A program made the position numbers and the translations under genes. The notes under the pieces were generated by a model. It worked only from the letters and a program-made list of their open reading frames with translations, searched no databases and was not told the DNA's origin. Positions 1 to 8,153 of a stretch of 64,000 nucleotides of DNA are shown here, piece after piece (the stretch's first letter is position 1; each line of letters starts with the position of its first letter). Source of the DNA: UBA8514 sp050251415 (lineage in GTDB: Bacteria; Bacillota; Clostridia; Lachnospirales; Anaerotignaceae); contig JBFWMT010000003.1 of assembly GCA_050251415.1 (NCBI GenBank), forward strand, positions 1 through 64,000, written 5' to 3'.

Positions 1-325
1 AATCTCTACCATCTTGGGTAGCACCAAAAAGTATTGCTGATGGCTTATATTTTTCTGCTAAAGTAGTTATTGCATAAGTGTAAGCATCGGTTCCATAGTT
101 TGCATATTCAGCACTTTCAACCACAATTGCCTCGTCGGCACCACTTGCAATTGCTTCCTTTGCAACACCCTCTACATTACCGCCTATGGCAATTGCAACA
201 ACTTTTTCCCCTGTTTTTGCTGCAAGCTCTTTTGCTGGTGTAAGTATCTCAAGACCAATTTTTTTTGCTGAGCCATCGGCTGACTCTATATATACCCAAA
301 TATTTTTGAAATCGTCTTTGTTCAT
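1..325 (-). CDS. etfA: Electron transfer flavoprotein alpha subunit, N-terminal part (cut by window edge)
   Basis: About 108 N-terminal residues are present; the C-terminal FAD-binding half lies beyond the window start. The protein begins MNKDDFKNIWVYIE and continues with an alpha/beta ETF domain containing AIAIGGNVEGVAKEAIASGA, as in EtfA. With EtfB it forms a flavoprotein passing electrons between dehydrogenases and the respiratory or ferredoxin pool. The start follows a GGAGGG site that overlaps the etfB stop, suggesting translational coupling. No N-terminal 2x[4Fe-4S] ferredoxin domain, as found in CarE/LctC-type EtfA, is visible. Family assignment is firm; the physiological partner is inferred from the neighbouring dehydrogenases. 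Confidence 0.9.
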   Translation of the reverse strand, partial: MNKDDFKNIWVYIESADGSAKKIGLEILTPAKELAAKTGEKVVAIAIGGNVEGVAKEAIASGADEAIVVESAEYANYGTDAYTYAITTLAEKYKPSAILFGATQDGRD

Positions 326-341
326 TGTCTATGCCCTCCTC

Positions 342-1145
342 TTATAATATCTTGGCTTCAGCCATCATTGAAACTGCCTTAGCTGCAGACTCAACTCCAG
401 ATTCTTCCTGAATTTTAACACCAGCTGCCTTTTTAGGTGGAGCAAAAGTTCTAACAACCTTTACAAAAGAACCTTTAACTCCAACCTTTGATTCTTCAGT
501 ACCCAGGTCTGCCGCTGTAAACACAGGAACATCTACTTTTCTTGCTGCCATTTTGTTTCTCATTGTAGGGTAACGAGGGTCATAATCTGGTTTTGTAACT
601 GTAACTACACAAGGAGTCGAAGCCTCAATCATTTTATAGCCTTCCTCAGTTTCTTGTTTTGCAACAATGCCATTATTTTTAGGTTCAATAGCTACTATAG
701 ATGTAACCTGACCAACCCCAAGCATCTGTGCAAGCTGTGAACCAACCTGTCTTGTAGAATAGTCTGTAGCCTCAAGTCCACAGAAAATAACATCAAATTT
801 TGTTCCAATTGTTTCTTCAATTTTATTAACTGCCTTTGAAAGAATGTAGCTGGTTGCAAAGGTGTCTGAACCTCCAAAGCTTTCATCGCTTACAAGAAAA
901 GCTTTATCTGCCCCAACAGCCAAACAGCTTTTTAGTGCATCCTTTGCACCTTCTGTTCCAATTGAAACAACAGTAATTGTACCGCCATGAGCCTCTTTAT
1001 ATCTCGCTGCCATCTCAAGGGCATACCCATCAAAAGCATTTACAATTGGCGTAATACCATCTAGCATTGGTGCACCAGTTTTTTCATTAAACTTTATCTC
1101 CACCGAATCATCGGGAACCTGTTTTACACAAACTAAAATTTCCAT
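342..1145 (-). CDS. etfB: Electron transfer flavoprotein beta subunit
   Basis: 267 residues, full family length. It starts MEILVCVKQVPDD, the classic EtfB N-terminus, and has the nucleotide-binding stretch GLEATDYSTRQVGSQLAQ at about residues 123-140, the region that holds AMP or, in bifurcating Etfs, a second FAD. An AGGAGG site precedes the ATG. It lies between an acyl-CoA dehydrogenase gene and etfA in one operon, so EtfAB probably takes electrons from, or bifurcates them to, the two dehydrogenases encoded upstream. Whether this Etf is bifurcating cannot be settled without the rest of EtfA. Confidence 0.95.
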   Translation of the reverse strand: MEILVCVKQVPDDSVEIKFNEKTGAPMLDGITPIVNAFDGYALEMAARYKEAHGGTITVVSIGTEGAKDALKSCLAVGADKAFLVSDESFGGSDTFATSYILSKAVNKIEETIGTKFDVIFCGLEATDYSTRQVGSQLAQMLGVGQVTSIVAIEPKNNGIVAKQETEEGYKMIEASTPCVVTVTKPDYDPRYPTMRNKMAARKVDVPVFTAADLGTEESKVGVKGSFVKVVRTFAPPKKAAGVKIQEESGVESAAKAVSMMAEAKIL

Positions 1146-1174
1146 ACATAATCCTCCTGTTTTTTCTGTAGTTG

Positions 1175-1212
1175 TTTACGGCGGTTCAGAGAAATCTCCA
1201 AGCCGCCGTAAA
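1175..1212 (-). other. Intercistronic hairpin between the acyl-CoA dehydrogenase gene and etfB
   Basis: TTTACGGCGG (1175-1184) and CCGCCGTAAA (1203-1212) form a perfect 10-bp stem around an 18-nt loop. In the minus-strand transcript the 3' flank is CAACTACAGAAAAAACAGG, with no U-tract, so it does not look like an intrinsic terminator. A role in mRNA processing or stability, setting Etf against dehydrogenase levels, is an inference. Confidence 0.55.
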
Positions 1213-1235
1213 TGTTATATAAAATTTATTTTAGG

Positions 1236-2372
1236 TTACCTTAAAATTGCACCACCAATTACCATACGCTGAACCTGGTTTGTTCCTTCATAAAGCTGGA
1301 ATATTTTTGCATCTCTAAGAAGCTTTTCAACAGGATATTCACGGCTGTAACCATATCCACCCAAAATCTGAATTGCGTCAAGAGCAACCTGAACACTCAT
1401 ATCACTAGCGTAGCATTTTGCAATAGCCGCTTCTCTTGAAAATGGCATACCAGCATCCAAAAGTGTAAGGCAGTGAATTACCATCTGTCTTGCTGTTTCA
1501 ATTTTTATATCCATATCAGCCATCATAAACTGAAGCGCCTGGTTTTTGCAAATTGGTTTTCCAAATGTAGCTCTTTCTTTTGAATATGCAATTGACTCAT
1601 CAAGGGCACGTCTTGAAACACCAACAGCCATAGAACCTACAAAAGGTCTTGCTGCATCAAGTGTTTGCATTGCAATCTTAAAGCCATCTCCCTCTTTTGA
1701 AACAAGATTTTTGGCTGGTATTCTTACATCCTCAAACAAAACATCCGCTGTGTTTGAAAGACGGATACCCATTTTGTTTTCATGCTCTCCAATACTAAGT
1801 CCCTTTACACCGCTCTCTACAATAAAGCCTGATAAGCCTTTAGCACCTTTTGTTTTGTCTGTTAAAGCTGTTACATAAAATATTGAAGCAACTGCGGCAT
1901 TAGTAATGAAACATTTTCTACCATTAATTACATATTCGTCTGTTGCAGCATCATAAACAGCTGTTGTTTTTGTACTGCTTACGTCGGAACCAGCCATTGG
2001 CTCTGTTAAAGCAAAAGCACCCATTTTACCTTCCAGCATCATTTCGCAAACCATTTGCTTTTGCTCTTTGCTTCCTGCAATCATAATAGGTTTAGCACCA
2101 AGATTACTACAAACCATTGTTGTTGCAAAGCCTGCATCTGCATATGCCATTTCTTCATATAAAGCTGATAATGTAACAGAGTCAAGACCTACTCCGCCAA
2201 ACTCTTCAGGCACTTCAAGTACATGAAGACCCATTTCTAAAGCCTTGTCATACAATTCTGTAGCCCATTCGCCAGATATATCAAATTCCTTACACTGGGT
2301 CATGACTTCCTTCTTACAAAAATTCTTTACCTCTGCTAATAATTCTTTGCTATCATCTGAAAGTAAGTACAT
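1236..2372 (-). CDS. Acyl-CoA dehydrogenase (short-chain type)
   Basis: 378 residues, normal family length. FAD-dependent flavoprotein that oxidises acyl-CoA, or reduces enoyl-CoA in the reverse direction, exchanging electrons with EtfAB. Signatures are ALTEPMAGSDVSSTKT (substrate/FAD motif) and, near the C-terminus, QLYEGTNQVQRM, whose Glu (about E362) is the catalytic base of short-chain and butyryl-CoA dehydrogenases. The longer TTG-initiated reading places GGAGG inside the coding region; the ATG at 2372 lies 8 nt after it and is preferred. It sits between a GlcD-type dehydrogenase and etfBA. Possible substrates are butyryl-CoA/crotonyl-CoA or acryloyl-CoA; sequence alone does not decide. 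Confidence 0.92.
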   Translation of the reverse strand: MYLLSDDSKELLAEVKNFCKKEVMTQCKEFDISGEWATELYDKALEMGLHVLEVPEEFGGVGLDSVTLSALYEEMAYADAGFATTMVCSNLGAKPIMIAGSKEQKQMVCEMMLEGKMGAFALTEPMAGSDVSSTKTTAVYDAATDEYVINGRKCFITNAAVASIFYVTALTDKTKGAKGLSGFIVESGVKGLSIGEHENKMGIRLSNTADVLFEDVRIPAKNLVSKEGDGFKIAMQTLDAARPFVGSMAVGVSRRALDESIAYSKERATFGKPICKNQALQFMMADMDIKIETARQMVIHCLTLLDAGMPFSREAAIAKCYASDMSVQVALDAIQILGGYGYSREYPVEKLLRDAKIFQLYEGTNQVQRMVIGGAILR

Positions 2373-2432
2373 AATTAATTCCTCCAATATTTTAATATAG
2401 TTTACAATAATTAATTTGCTTATTCTCTTCCC

Positions 2433-3848
2433 TTATAATTTGTAGCACACTTTACCAGGGTTTAAAATTAAGTTAGGGTCAAATACCTTTTTAATGCCTT
2501 CCATAAGGGCAATATTTGTGTCACCAAGTGAACTTTGAAGATAACCCATTTTTGCATGACCAACACCATGTTCACCTGAAACCTGACCGCCTATTTCAGC
2601 CGCTTTAGAATACATTTCATCCATAACAGCTTTGCATTTTTCTTCCCACTGTTCATCTGTAAGTTCATCTTTGCAAGCATAAATATGAAGATTTCCGTCG
2701 CCGGCATGACCAAAACTTCTTATTCTTATGCCATATTTTTCTTCCAAAGAGTTTACAAATTTAAGATACTGTGCAATTTTATTTCTTGGCACAACTACAT
2801 CACATTCGTCAAGTGAAGGTGTATCTGCTAATATTGCTTCCAAGAAGCTTCCTCTCGCTGCCCATGTGTTCTTTTTAAGTTCAGGAGTATCAGCAACAAA
2901 AACATCTATTGCTCCTGCATCAAAAAGCATTTCTGAAGCTGCCTCAGTCATCTGTTCCAGTTCATCCAGAGAGTTCCCATCAAAGGTTACTAAAAGATAA
3001 GCTCCTGCTTCATCTTTACAAGGGAAAATATCCTTTTTCTCCAAATATTTTTCTGACATTCTTACTATGTCTTTTTCCATAAATTCCAGCGCAACGGGCG
3101 CAAGTTTGTTCATAAAAAATTTAGGAACAGCTTCTATACAAGCATCTAAATCTTCAAAAGGAACTATTAAGCTTATATTCTCTTTTGGTAATGGAATAAG
3201 TTTAAGGGTAAGCTCTGTTATAAAACCTAGTGTTCCCTCTGAACCTACCATAAGGTTAATTATACTGTATCCAGAACTATTTTTAGCAACATTGCTACCA
3301 AAACGTGTTATCTCACCCGTAGGAAGAACCACCTGCATTGCACGCACATAATCTCTGGTAACACCATATTTTACTGCTCTCATTCCGCCTGCATTGGTCG
3401 ATACATTGCCACCTAATGTAGCAAATTTCTCACCTGGGTCTGGTGGATAAAGCAAATCTTTTTTTGCACAGTCCTCAGCAAGGTCATTTAAAAGCACACC
3501 TGGTTGAACTGTTACCGTAAAGTTTTCCATATCATAGCTCAAAATTTTATTCATTTTTATGGTAGAAATTATAACACCGCCGTATTTTGCAACAGCTGCG
3601 CCTGCAAGCCCTGTTCCTGCGCCTCTAGGTATTACAGGTATATTCATTTCATTACAAAGCTTCATAATAGCGGATATTTCTTCTGCGGATGTAACCTCTA
3701 CAACTGCCTCAGGTGAATAATATCCATATTCAGGCATTTCATCATGGGTGTAATCTTTGTTGATATCTCCGTCAACAAACACCCTATTTGGTGCAATTGC
3801 CATAAGCTTTTCAATTACTAGTGGTGTTACCTGGTTGTAATTACTCAT
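2433..3848 (-). CDS. glcD: FAD-linked 2-hydroxyacid dehydrogenase, GlcD/D-lactate dehydrogenase type
   Basis: 471 residues. The N-terminal half is a PCMH/VAO FAD-binding domain with IPRGAGTGLAGAAV and a Gly-rich GGNVSTNAGGMRAVKYG loop; the C-terminal half has the FAD-oxidase C domain ending HAGDGNLHIYA, SGEHGVGHAK and VFDPNLILNPGKV. The family oxidises D-lactate, glycolate or 2-hydroxyglutarate. In anaerobes that ferment lactate, homologues form a complex with EtfAB, and etfBA lie in this operon. The ATG at 3848 with GAGGGG upstream is preferred over a TTG six bases earlier. Two GntR-type operators lie upstream. D-lactate is the best-guess substrate; 2-hydroxyglutarate is an alternative. Confidence 0.88.
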   Translation of the reverse strand: MSNYNQVTPLVIEKLMAIAPNRVFVDGDINKDYTHDEMPEYGYYSPEAVVEVTSAEEISAIMKLCNEMNIPVIPRGAGTGLAGAAVAKYGGVIISTIKMNKILSYDMENFTVTVQPGVLLNDLAEDCAKKDLLYPPDPGEKFATLGGNVSTNAGGMRAVKYGVTRDYVRAMQVVLPTGEITRFGSNVAKNSSGYSIINLMVGSEGTLGFITELTLKLIPLPKENISLIVPFEDLDACIEAVPKFFMNKLAPVALEFMEKDIVRMSEKYLEKKDIFPCKDEAGAYLLVTFDGNSLDELEQMTEAASEMLFDAGAIDVFVADTPELKKNTWAARGSFLEAILADTPSLDECDVVVPRNKIAQYLKFVNSLEEKYGIRIRSFGHAGDGNLHIYACKDELTDEQWEEKCKAVMDEMYSKAAEIGGQVSGEHGVGHAKMGYLQSSLGDTNIALMEGIKKVFDPNLILNPGKVCYKL

Positions 3849-3956
3849 TATCAACTTCCCCTCTCATTATTTAAGTCCCCAATGCCTTTTCTTTGTGAAA
3901 GCAAATTTATATTGAAGCAAGAGCCACGTATATTTGTTAATATTTTATCGGTATAG

Positions 3957-3967
3957 TGGTCTTACCG
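3957..3967 (-). promoter_or_regulatory. Candidate GntR/FadR-family operator, proximal copy
   Basis: TGGTCTTACCG matches the TGGTnnnACCA-type operator used by FadR-subfamily GntR regulators (LldR, PdhR, GlcC). It is part of a direct repeat: 3934-3967 and 4051-4084 share 27 of 34 bases with the same internal spacing. It lies about 110 bp upstream of the dehydrogenase start. Overlap with a weak minus-strand TTGATA-N16-TATACC promoter is possible. Confidence 0.6.
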
Positions 3968-4073
3968 CAACTATCAAAAAAATTTTTCTCGTTTCTTTTT
4001 GTTTAACTTCTGCTCTTTTTTTGTCATAAAAACACTTTTAAAATTTAAATTTGTTAATTTCTTGTCGGTCTGA

Positions 4074-4084
4074 TGGTCTTACCA
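4074..4084 (-). promoter_or_regulatory. Candidate GntR/FadR-family operator, distal copy
   Basis: TGGTCTTACCA is an almost perfect inverted repeat and is the stronger of the two copies, 117 bp upstream of the proximal one. The shared flanking TTGTTAAT and TCGGT segments suggest that the whole 34-bp module was duplicated. A lactate- or glycolate-sensing regulator is inferred from the gene it precedes; no such regulator gene lies in the window. Confidence 0.62.
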
Positions 4085-4610
4085 GTTCCCTTAAAAAAAT
4101 TTGCACAATGTTTAGTCGATCTTTTAGGTATTTTTTACAGTGCCTAATTTCCTGCCAAATGAAACACTTTGTTTCCATTTGCTCTTAAAAAGATAAGTAA
4201 TGTATTTAATACTATAATCGTACCTACCCATTTACGTCTGTAATCTCGTATGTTACTCTCCAACTGCTTTTAAAGCTATGTAATATACTTGTTGTTAATG
4301 TATTCCCTCTCTGTACTGCTACAGTGTTTCTATAATTCTTTTATTCAGCTTGGGATAAATGAATTAAAAATATGAAATTTATACTTTCCCTTGCTATGCT
4401 ATTATAGTAATTTATGATTGGCTAAAAGTCAATTATGAAAACCTAACAGAAATTTTTTAAATAATTATGCAATATTTAGTATGCGAACTATTTGCGTGCG
4501 TTAAAAAAATATTAAAGTTTTTGCGCCAAAATTGCAGCATATTAAAAGTACATTTGTTACTTTTTTGGCAATAAAAGAAACGAATTAATCAGCATGCCCT
4601 TAGATAGAGA

Positions 4611-4643
4611 AAGCTATAACTACAAACCGTGTAGTTATAGCTT
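4611..4643 (-). terminator. Intrinsic terminator after priA
   Basis: AAGCTATAACTACA (4611-4624) and TGTAGTTATAGCTT (4630-4643) form a perfect 14-bp stem with a 5-nt loop. It lies just past the priA stop. On the minus strand the tail is TCTCTATC, moderately U-rich; on the plus strand it is followed by TTTTT, so it may stop transcription from both sides. Confidence 0.7.
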
Positions 4644-4678
4644 TTTTATCATCATATTTATATACAAATATCTAAGTT

Positions 4679-6910
4679 CTATAAAACACTTTGAGGATTA
4701 AGGGCTATGTTAAGCAATACACTGCTTTTTTTTGAACCCATTCTAAACCTTTCTACCGATTCCGTAACAAATTTCCTAAGTTCATCCTCTTCTTCACCTT
4801 TTATAAAAATACGCCACCTATATTCATCCTTTATTTTAGAAATTATAGCAGGTGACGGGCCAAGTATTTCAAACATTTTACCGCTGTTTTGTTTTTCCAA
4901 GATATATGAAAGACGTTGAATTTCTTCTATTACATCTTTTTCATTTTTACCAAAGGCAAGTATTGTAAATATATTCGAAAACGGCGGATATGCCATGGTA
5001 CTTCTTAACAAAGTTTCCTTTTCATAAAATTCCTCGTAGTTGCATTGCGCCGCCAAATTTATTATATAGCTTTCGGGCTGATATGTTTGTATAACAACTC
5101 TGCCCGCCAGACTGTCACGCCCCGCGCGCCCCGATACCTGTGTAATAAGCTGAAATGTAGTTTCTCCTCCTCTAAAGTCACCGGTGTTTAGGGAAAGGTC
5201 TGCCGCAATTATTCCAACCAGCGTAACATTGGCAAAGTCGTGACCTTTAGCTATCATCTGCGTACCTATAAGGATGTCCGCTTCACCATTGCCAAAGGCA
5301 GTTAATATATTTTTGTGGCTGTTCTTTTTTGTGGTAGTGTCCATATCCATGCGCAAAACTCTTGCACTGGGGAAATATCTCTTCACTTCCTCTTCAACCT
5401 TTTGCGTTCCCGTTCCAAAATATTTAATGTATTTAGAGCCACATTCAGGGCAAATCTTAGGCACTTCAGCTTTTTTGCCACAATAGTGACACCTAAGCTG
5501 ATTTTGGTCCAAATGATATGTAAACGAAACATTGCAACTTGGACACATCATAACATGTCCGCATTTACGACAGGAAACAAAGGTAGAAAAACCACGTCTG
5601 TTAATAAAAAGCATAGCCTGCTGTCCTTTGCTAAGCACATATTTCATTTCTTCATAAAGTTTTCGGCTAAATATACTTCTGTTGCCTTCTTCAAGTTCGC
5701 GGCGCATATCCACTATTTCCGTTTGTGGCATTGGTCTGCTTAGCGGTCTGTCTTTAAGGGTAACAAGAGTTATTTCTCCTTTCTTGGCTCTGTAGTAGGT
5801 TTTAAGGGATGGAGTTGCAGTACCATAAACCATTTTAGCATTACACTGGCCACACCTATATTCCGCAACCTCTCGTGCATCATACTTTGGTGTAGTATCA
5901 CTTTTATAGCTGCCCTCATGCTCTTCATCTATAATTATTATTCCCAAATTGCTAAACGGTGTAAACACTGCACTTCTTGGACCTATCATTATTGAAATTT
6001 CACCATTTTTGGCTCTCTGCCATACATCAATTCTTTCCCCTGCACTCATACGGCTGTGGCTTACGGCAACTTTTTCTCCAAAACGAGAAATAAACCTACC
6101 TGTCATTTGGGGTGTAAGAGAAATTTCAGGCACAAGTACAATTGCCTGTTTTCCCATAGCAATCACCTTCTCAATTGACTGTATATATATTTCAGTTTTA
6201 CCACTGCCTGTAACACCATGCACCAGAACAGGCTTTTCTTCCCGTGTTATTATGGTTTCTAAGGCATTTTTTTGCTCTTCCGTAAGTTTAAACGGTTCAG
6301 TTTTTTCTATATTTTCAACATCAAACAGCTTTCGCCTTTGCTGATACGTATTTTCTTTTATTACACCACGTTTAAGCAATGTTTTTATGGCAGAGTCGCT
6401 AATTTTAAGCTTGCTTTTAACAGCCGCAGCCGTATAATCATTTTGGCTTAAAAGTTCAGTTACCATAAGTTGCGCCCTACAGCTTTCACGTTTTTTCAGC
6501 TTCTCTATTTCTTCTTCCAACTCACTGCCGCTTATATTAAGACTAAGCGTTTTAACTTCATTTTTCACATTTATTCCCGACGGCATAATAGTTTGCAAGC
6601 ACTGAGTAAGGGTCGTATAATATTTTTCCTTCATCCACCACGCAAGGAAAATCATTTCTTGGGAAAAAACAGGATATTTGTCCATAATTGATGCAACACA
6701 CTTAATTTTGGACTCAGGCACTTCTGTTTGTTCTGCAAAACCAACCACGTAACCTTCAGTAGAGGTGTTTCTAAAGCCAAAGGGTACCAAAACACGCATA
6801 CCAAGCTGTATGTCTGCCATCAATAAAAACGGTATTTCATAGTCAAAAATTTTATCTATATCTGTATGCGCAGTACTTAATATAATCTGCGCAAATCGAC
6901 CCTTCTCCAC
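4679..6910 (-). CDS. priA: Primosomal protein N', PriA replication-restart helicase
   Basis: 743 residues, usual length. SF2 helicase that recognises stalled or repaired forks and reloads the replicative helicase. Visible are the N-terminal 3'-DNA-binding domain, Walker A in VHGVTGSGKTEIY (about 230-242), the DEEH box in IIIDEEHEGSYKSD, the two zinc sites formed by CRKCGH, CPSCN, CHYCGK and CPECGS, and helicase motif VI in QVSGRAGR. The start is GTG, eight bases after a perfect AAGGAGGTG. It is last in the yicC-remA-gmk-rpoZ-priA cluster. The coaBC gene that often sits between rpoZ and priA in Firmicutes is absent here. Confidence 0.97.
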   Translation of the reverse strand: MEKGRFAQIILSTAHTDIDKIFDYEIPFLLMADIQLGMRVLVPFGFRNTSTEGYVVGFAEQTEVPESKIKCVASIMDKYPVFSQEMIFLAWWMKEKYYTTLTQCLQTIMPSGINVKNEVKTLSLNISGSELEEEIEKLKKRESCRAQLMVTELLSQNDYTAAAVKSKLKISDSAIKTLLKRGVIKENTYQQRRKLFDVENIEKTEPFKLTEEQKNALETIITREEKPVLVHGVTGSGKTEIYIQSIEKVIAMGKQAIVLVPEISLTPQMTGRFISRFGEKVAVSHSRMSAGERIDVWQRAKNGEISIMIGPRSAVFTPFSNLGIIIIDEEHEGSYKSDTTPKYDAREVAEYRCGQCNAKMVYGTATPSLKTYYRAKKGEITLVTLKDRPLSRPMPQTEIVDMRRELEEGNRSIFSRKLYEEMKYVLSKGQQAMLFINRRGFSTFVSCRKCGHVMMCPSCNVSFTYHLDQNQLRCHYCGKKAEVPKICPECGSKYIKYFGTGTQKVEEEVKRYFPSARVLRMDMDTTTKKNSHKNILTAFGNGEADILIGTQMIAKGHDFANVTLVGIIAADLSLNTGDFRGGETTFQLITQVSGRAGRDSLAGRVVIQTYQPESYIINLAAQCNYEEFYEKETLLRSTMAYPPFSNIFTILAFGKNEKDVIEEIQRLSYILEKQNSGKMFEILGPSPAIISKIKDEYRWRIFIKGEEEDELRKFVTESVERFRMGSKKSSVLLNIALNPQSVL

Positions 6911-6974
6911 TGTAAAAACACCTCCTTTTCAACTTTAAAGGCGTGAGGATTAACTCCACACGCCCCTGTTTTTA

Positions 6975-7262
6975 TTATTCCACTGTATCTTCCTGTACCC
7001 CTATTGAACCATCTGGCATTTCATCATCATCCATATTAAAGTTCTGGATAATCTGAATTTTACCTTCGTAAAGTTCATTTACTGCAATTGAAACAGGTTT
7101 ATCAATTTTTATTTTTTTTGTAAGAGGCTCAGCATGATCCACAAGCTGTCTTGCTCTTTTAGCTGCAGCAATAACAATTGTGTAACGGCTGCCAACAACG
7201 TCTTCACCCTCTGCGCCTTTGTTTAATACCTCAAGTAAATCTGAATATGATGGTCTTAACAT
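6975..7262 (-). CDS. rpoZ: RNA polymerase omega subunit
   Basis: 95 residues. Small RNA polymerase subunit that chaperones beta' and stabilises the core enzyme. It has the omega pattern: MLRPSYSDLL at the N-terminus, then YTIVIAAAKRARQLVD (conserved helix that clamps beta') and an acidic tail. Its ATG begins one base past the gmk stop, so translation is probably coupled. The gmk-rpoZ pairing is widely conserved in Firmicutes. Confidence 0.93.
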   Translation of the reverse strand: MLRPSYSDLLEVLNKGAEGEDVVGSRYTIVIAAAKRARQLVDHAEPLTKKIKIDKPVSIAVNELYEGKIQIIQNFNMDDDEMPDGSIGVQEDTVE

Positions 7263-7263
7263 A

Positions 7264-7872
7264 TTATATCTCTCCTTTAAAAGTTTCCATTAGGCTTAAA
7301 TAGCGGAAGCTTTTCATTTTTTCAGCCTCAACAACTGCCATTATTTTAGTTACTGCAACATCAATCTCGTCATTTATTACAACATAGTCGTACTGTGGTA
7401 AAAAATCCAGTTCCTCTAAAGCACGGTTAATCCTTTTGTTAATTGTCTCCATATCTTCTGTTCCACGTCCAACTAAACGGCTTTTAAGCTCTGTTAAGCT
7501 TGGTGGAACAAGAAATACAAGCACAGCTTCCGGATATTTTCCCTTCACCTGTAATGCTCCTTGCACTTCAATTTCAAGTATTACATTAAGACCCTCCCTA
7601 AGCTTTCCTTCAACATAATCTCTGGGTGTTCCGTAATAATTGTCACAGAAACATGCATGCTCCAAAAGCTGATTGTTTTCAATCATGCCCTCAAATTCTT
7701 CCGTTTCCTTAAAAAAATAATGAACTCCATTTTCTTCATTGGGTCTTGGATTTCTTGTGGTTGCAGATATTGAAAGTGCGTAATTTTGTTCCTTACTAAG
7801 CTCACTTACCACAGTCCCCTTGCCACTGCCAGATGGACCTGATATTATAAGTAAAATTCCTTTTTTGTTCAT
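7264..7872 (-). CDS. gmk: Guanylate kinase
   Basis: 202 residues, normal length. Phosphorylates GMP to GDP in cytosolic purine metabolism. P-loop GPSGSGKGTVVSEL near residues 11-24, the GMP-binding segment SATTRNPRPNEENGVHYFF, and the lid with SRLVGRGTEDMETINKR. It follows remA by only a few bases and abuts rpoZ, the same order as in Bacillus and most Clostridia. Confidence 0.97.
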   Translation of the reverse strand: MNKKGILLIISGPSGSGKGTVVSELSKEQNYALSISATTRNPRPNEENGVHYFFKETEEFEGMIENNQLLEHACFCDNYYGTPRDYVEGKLREGLNVILEIEVQGALQVKGKYPEAVLVFLVPPSLTELKSRLVGRGTEDMETINKRINRALEELDFLPQYDYVVINDEIDVAVTKIMAVVEAEKMKSFRYLSLMETFKGEI

Positions 7873-7877
7873 TTTCT

Positions 7878-8147
7878 CTAATCCTCGTTTTCATTTATAT
7901 CAGAAAGTCTACTTCCAATGGTTTCTGGTGTAATAAGGCTCAAAACCACATGACCGCTGTCCATTATTAATACACTTCGTGTTTTTCTGCCATAGGTGGA
8001 ATCAACTAAATTCCCCTTTTCTCTCGCCTCTTGTATCAGTCTTTTAATTGGGGCAGATTCAGGGCTTACAAGGGCAACTACCCTTGAAGCATTTATAATA
8101 CTTCCATACCCTATGCCAATAAACCTTGAATTATCCAAAAAATTCAC
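7878..8147 (-). CDS. remA: RemA-family (DUF370) DNA-binding regulator
   Basis: 89 residues. It contains the family core, with GYGSIINASRVVALVSPESAPIKR followed by DSTYGRKTRSVLIMDSG. In Bacillus subtilis RemA activates matrix and osmoprotection genes by wrapping promoter DNA in oligomeric rings. In Clostridia the gene is a fixed neighbour of gmk and yicC, as here; its targets in this organism are unknown. Confidence 0.9.
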   Translation of the reverse strand: MNFLDNSRFIGIGYGSIINASRVVALVSPESAPIKRLIQEAREKGNLVDSTYGRKTRSVLIMDSGHVVLSLITPETIGSRLSDINENED

Positions 8148-8153
8148 CTTCTG

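Larger units (their letters stand above)
3849..4610. other. Long noncoding regulatory region upstream of the dehydrogenase/Etf operon
   Basis: About 760 bp without a credible gene, very AT-rich. Apart from the two operator modules it holds a possible minus-strand promoter with TATAAT at 4401-4406 and TTGACT at 4427-4432 (20-bp spacing, longer than optimal), which would give a leader of about 550 nt. No tRNA, T-box or known riboswitch core was recognised. Confidence 0.5.

Noticed and set aside
3990..4030. Minus-strand 17-codon ORF beginning MTKKEQKLNKKKREKFF between the two GntR operators
   Set aside because: No Shine-Dalgarno before its ATG and the Lys-rich composition follows from A-rich DNA; not supported as a leader peptide.
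4401..4432. TTGACT/TATAAT pair as a firm promoter for the dehydrogenase operon
   Set aside because: The 20-bp spacer is too long for a normal sigma-A promoter and the leader would be about 550 nt; mentioned only as a possibility.
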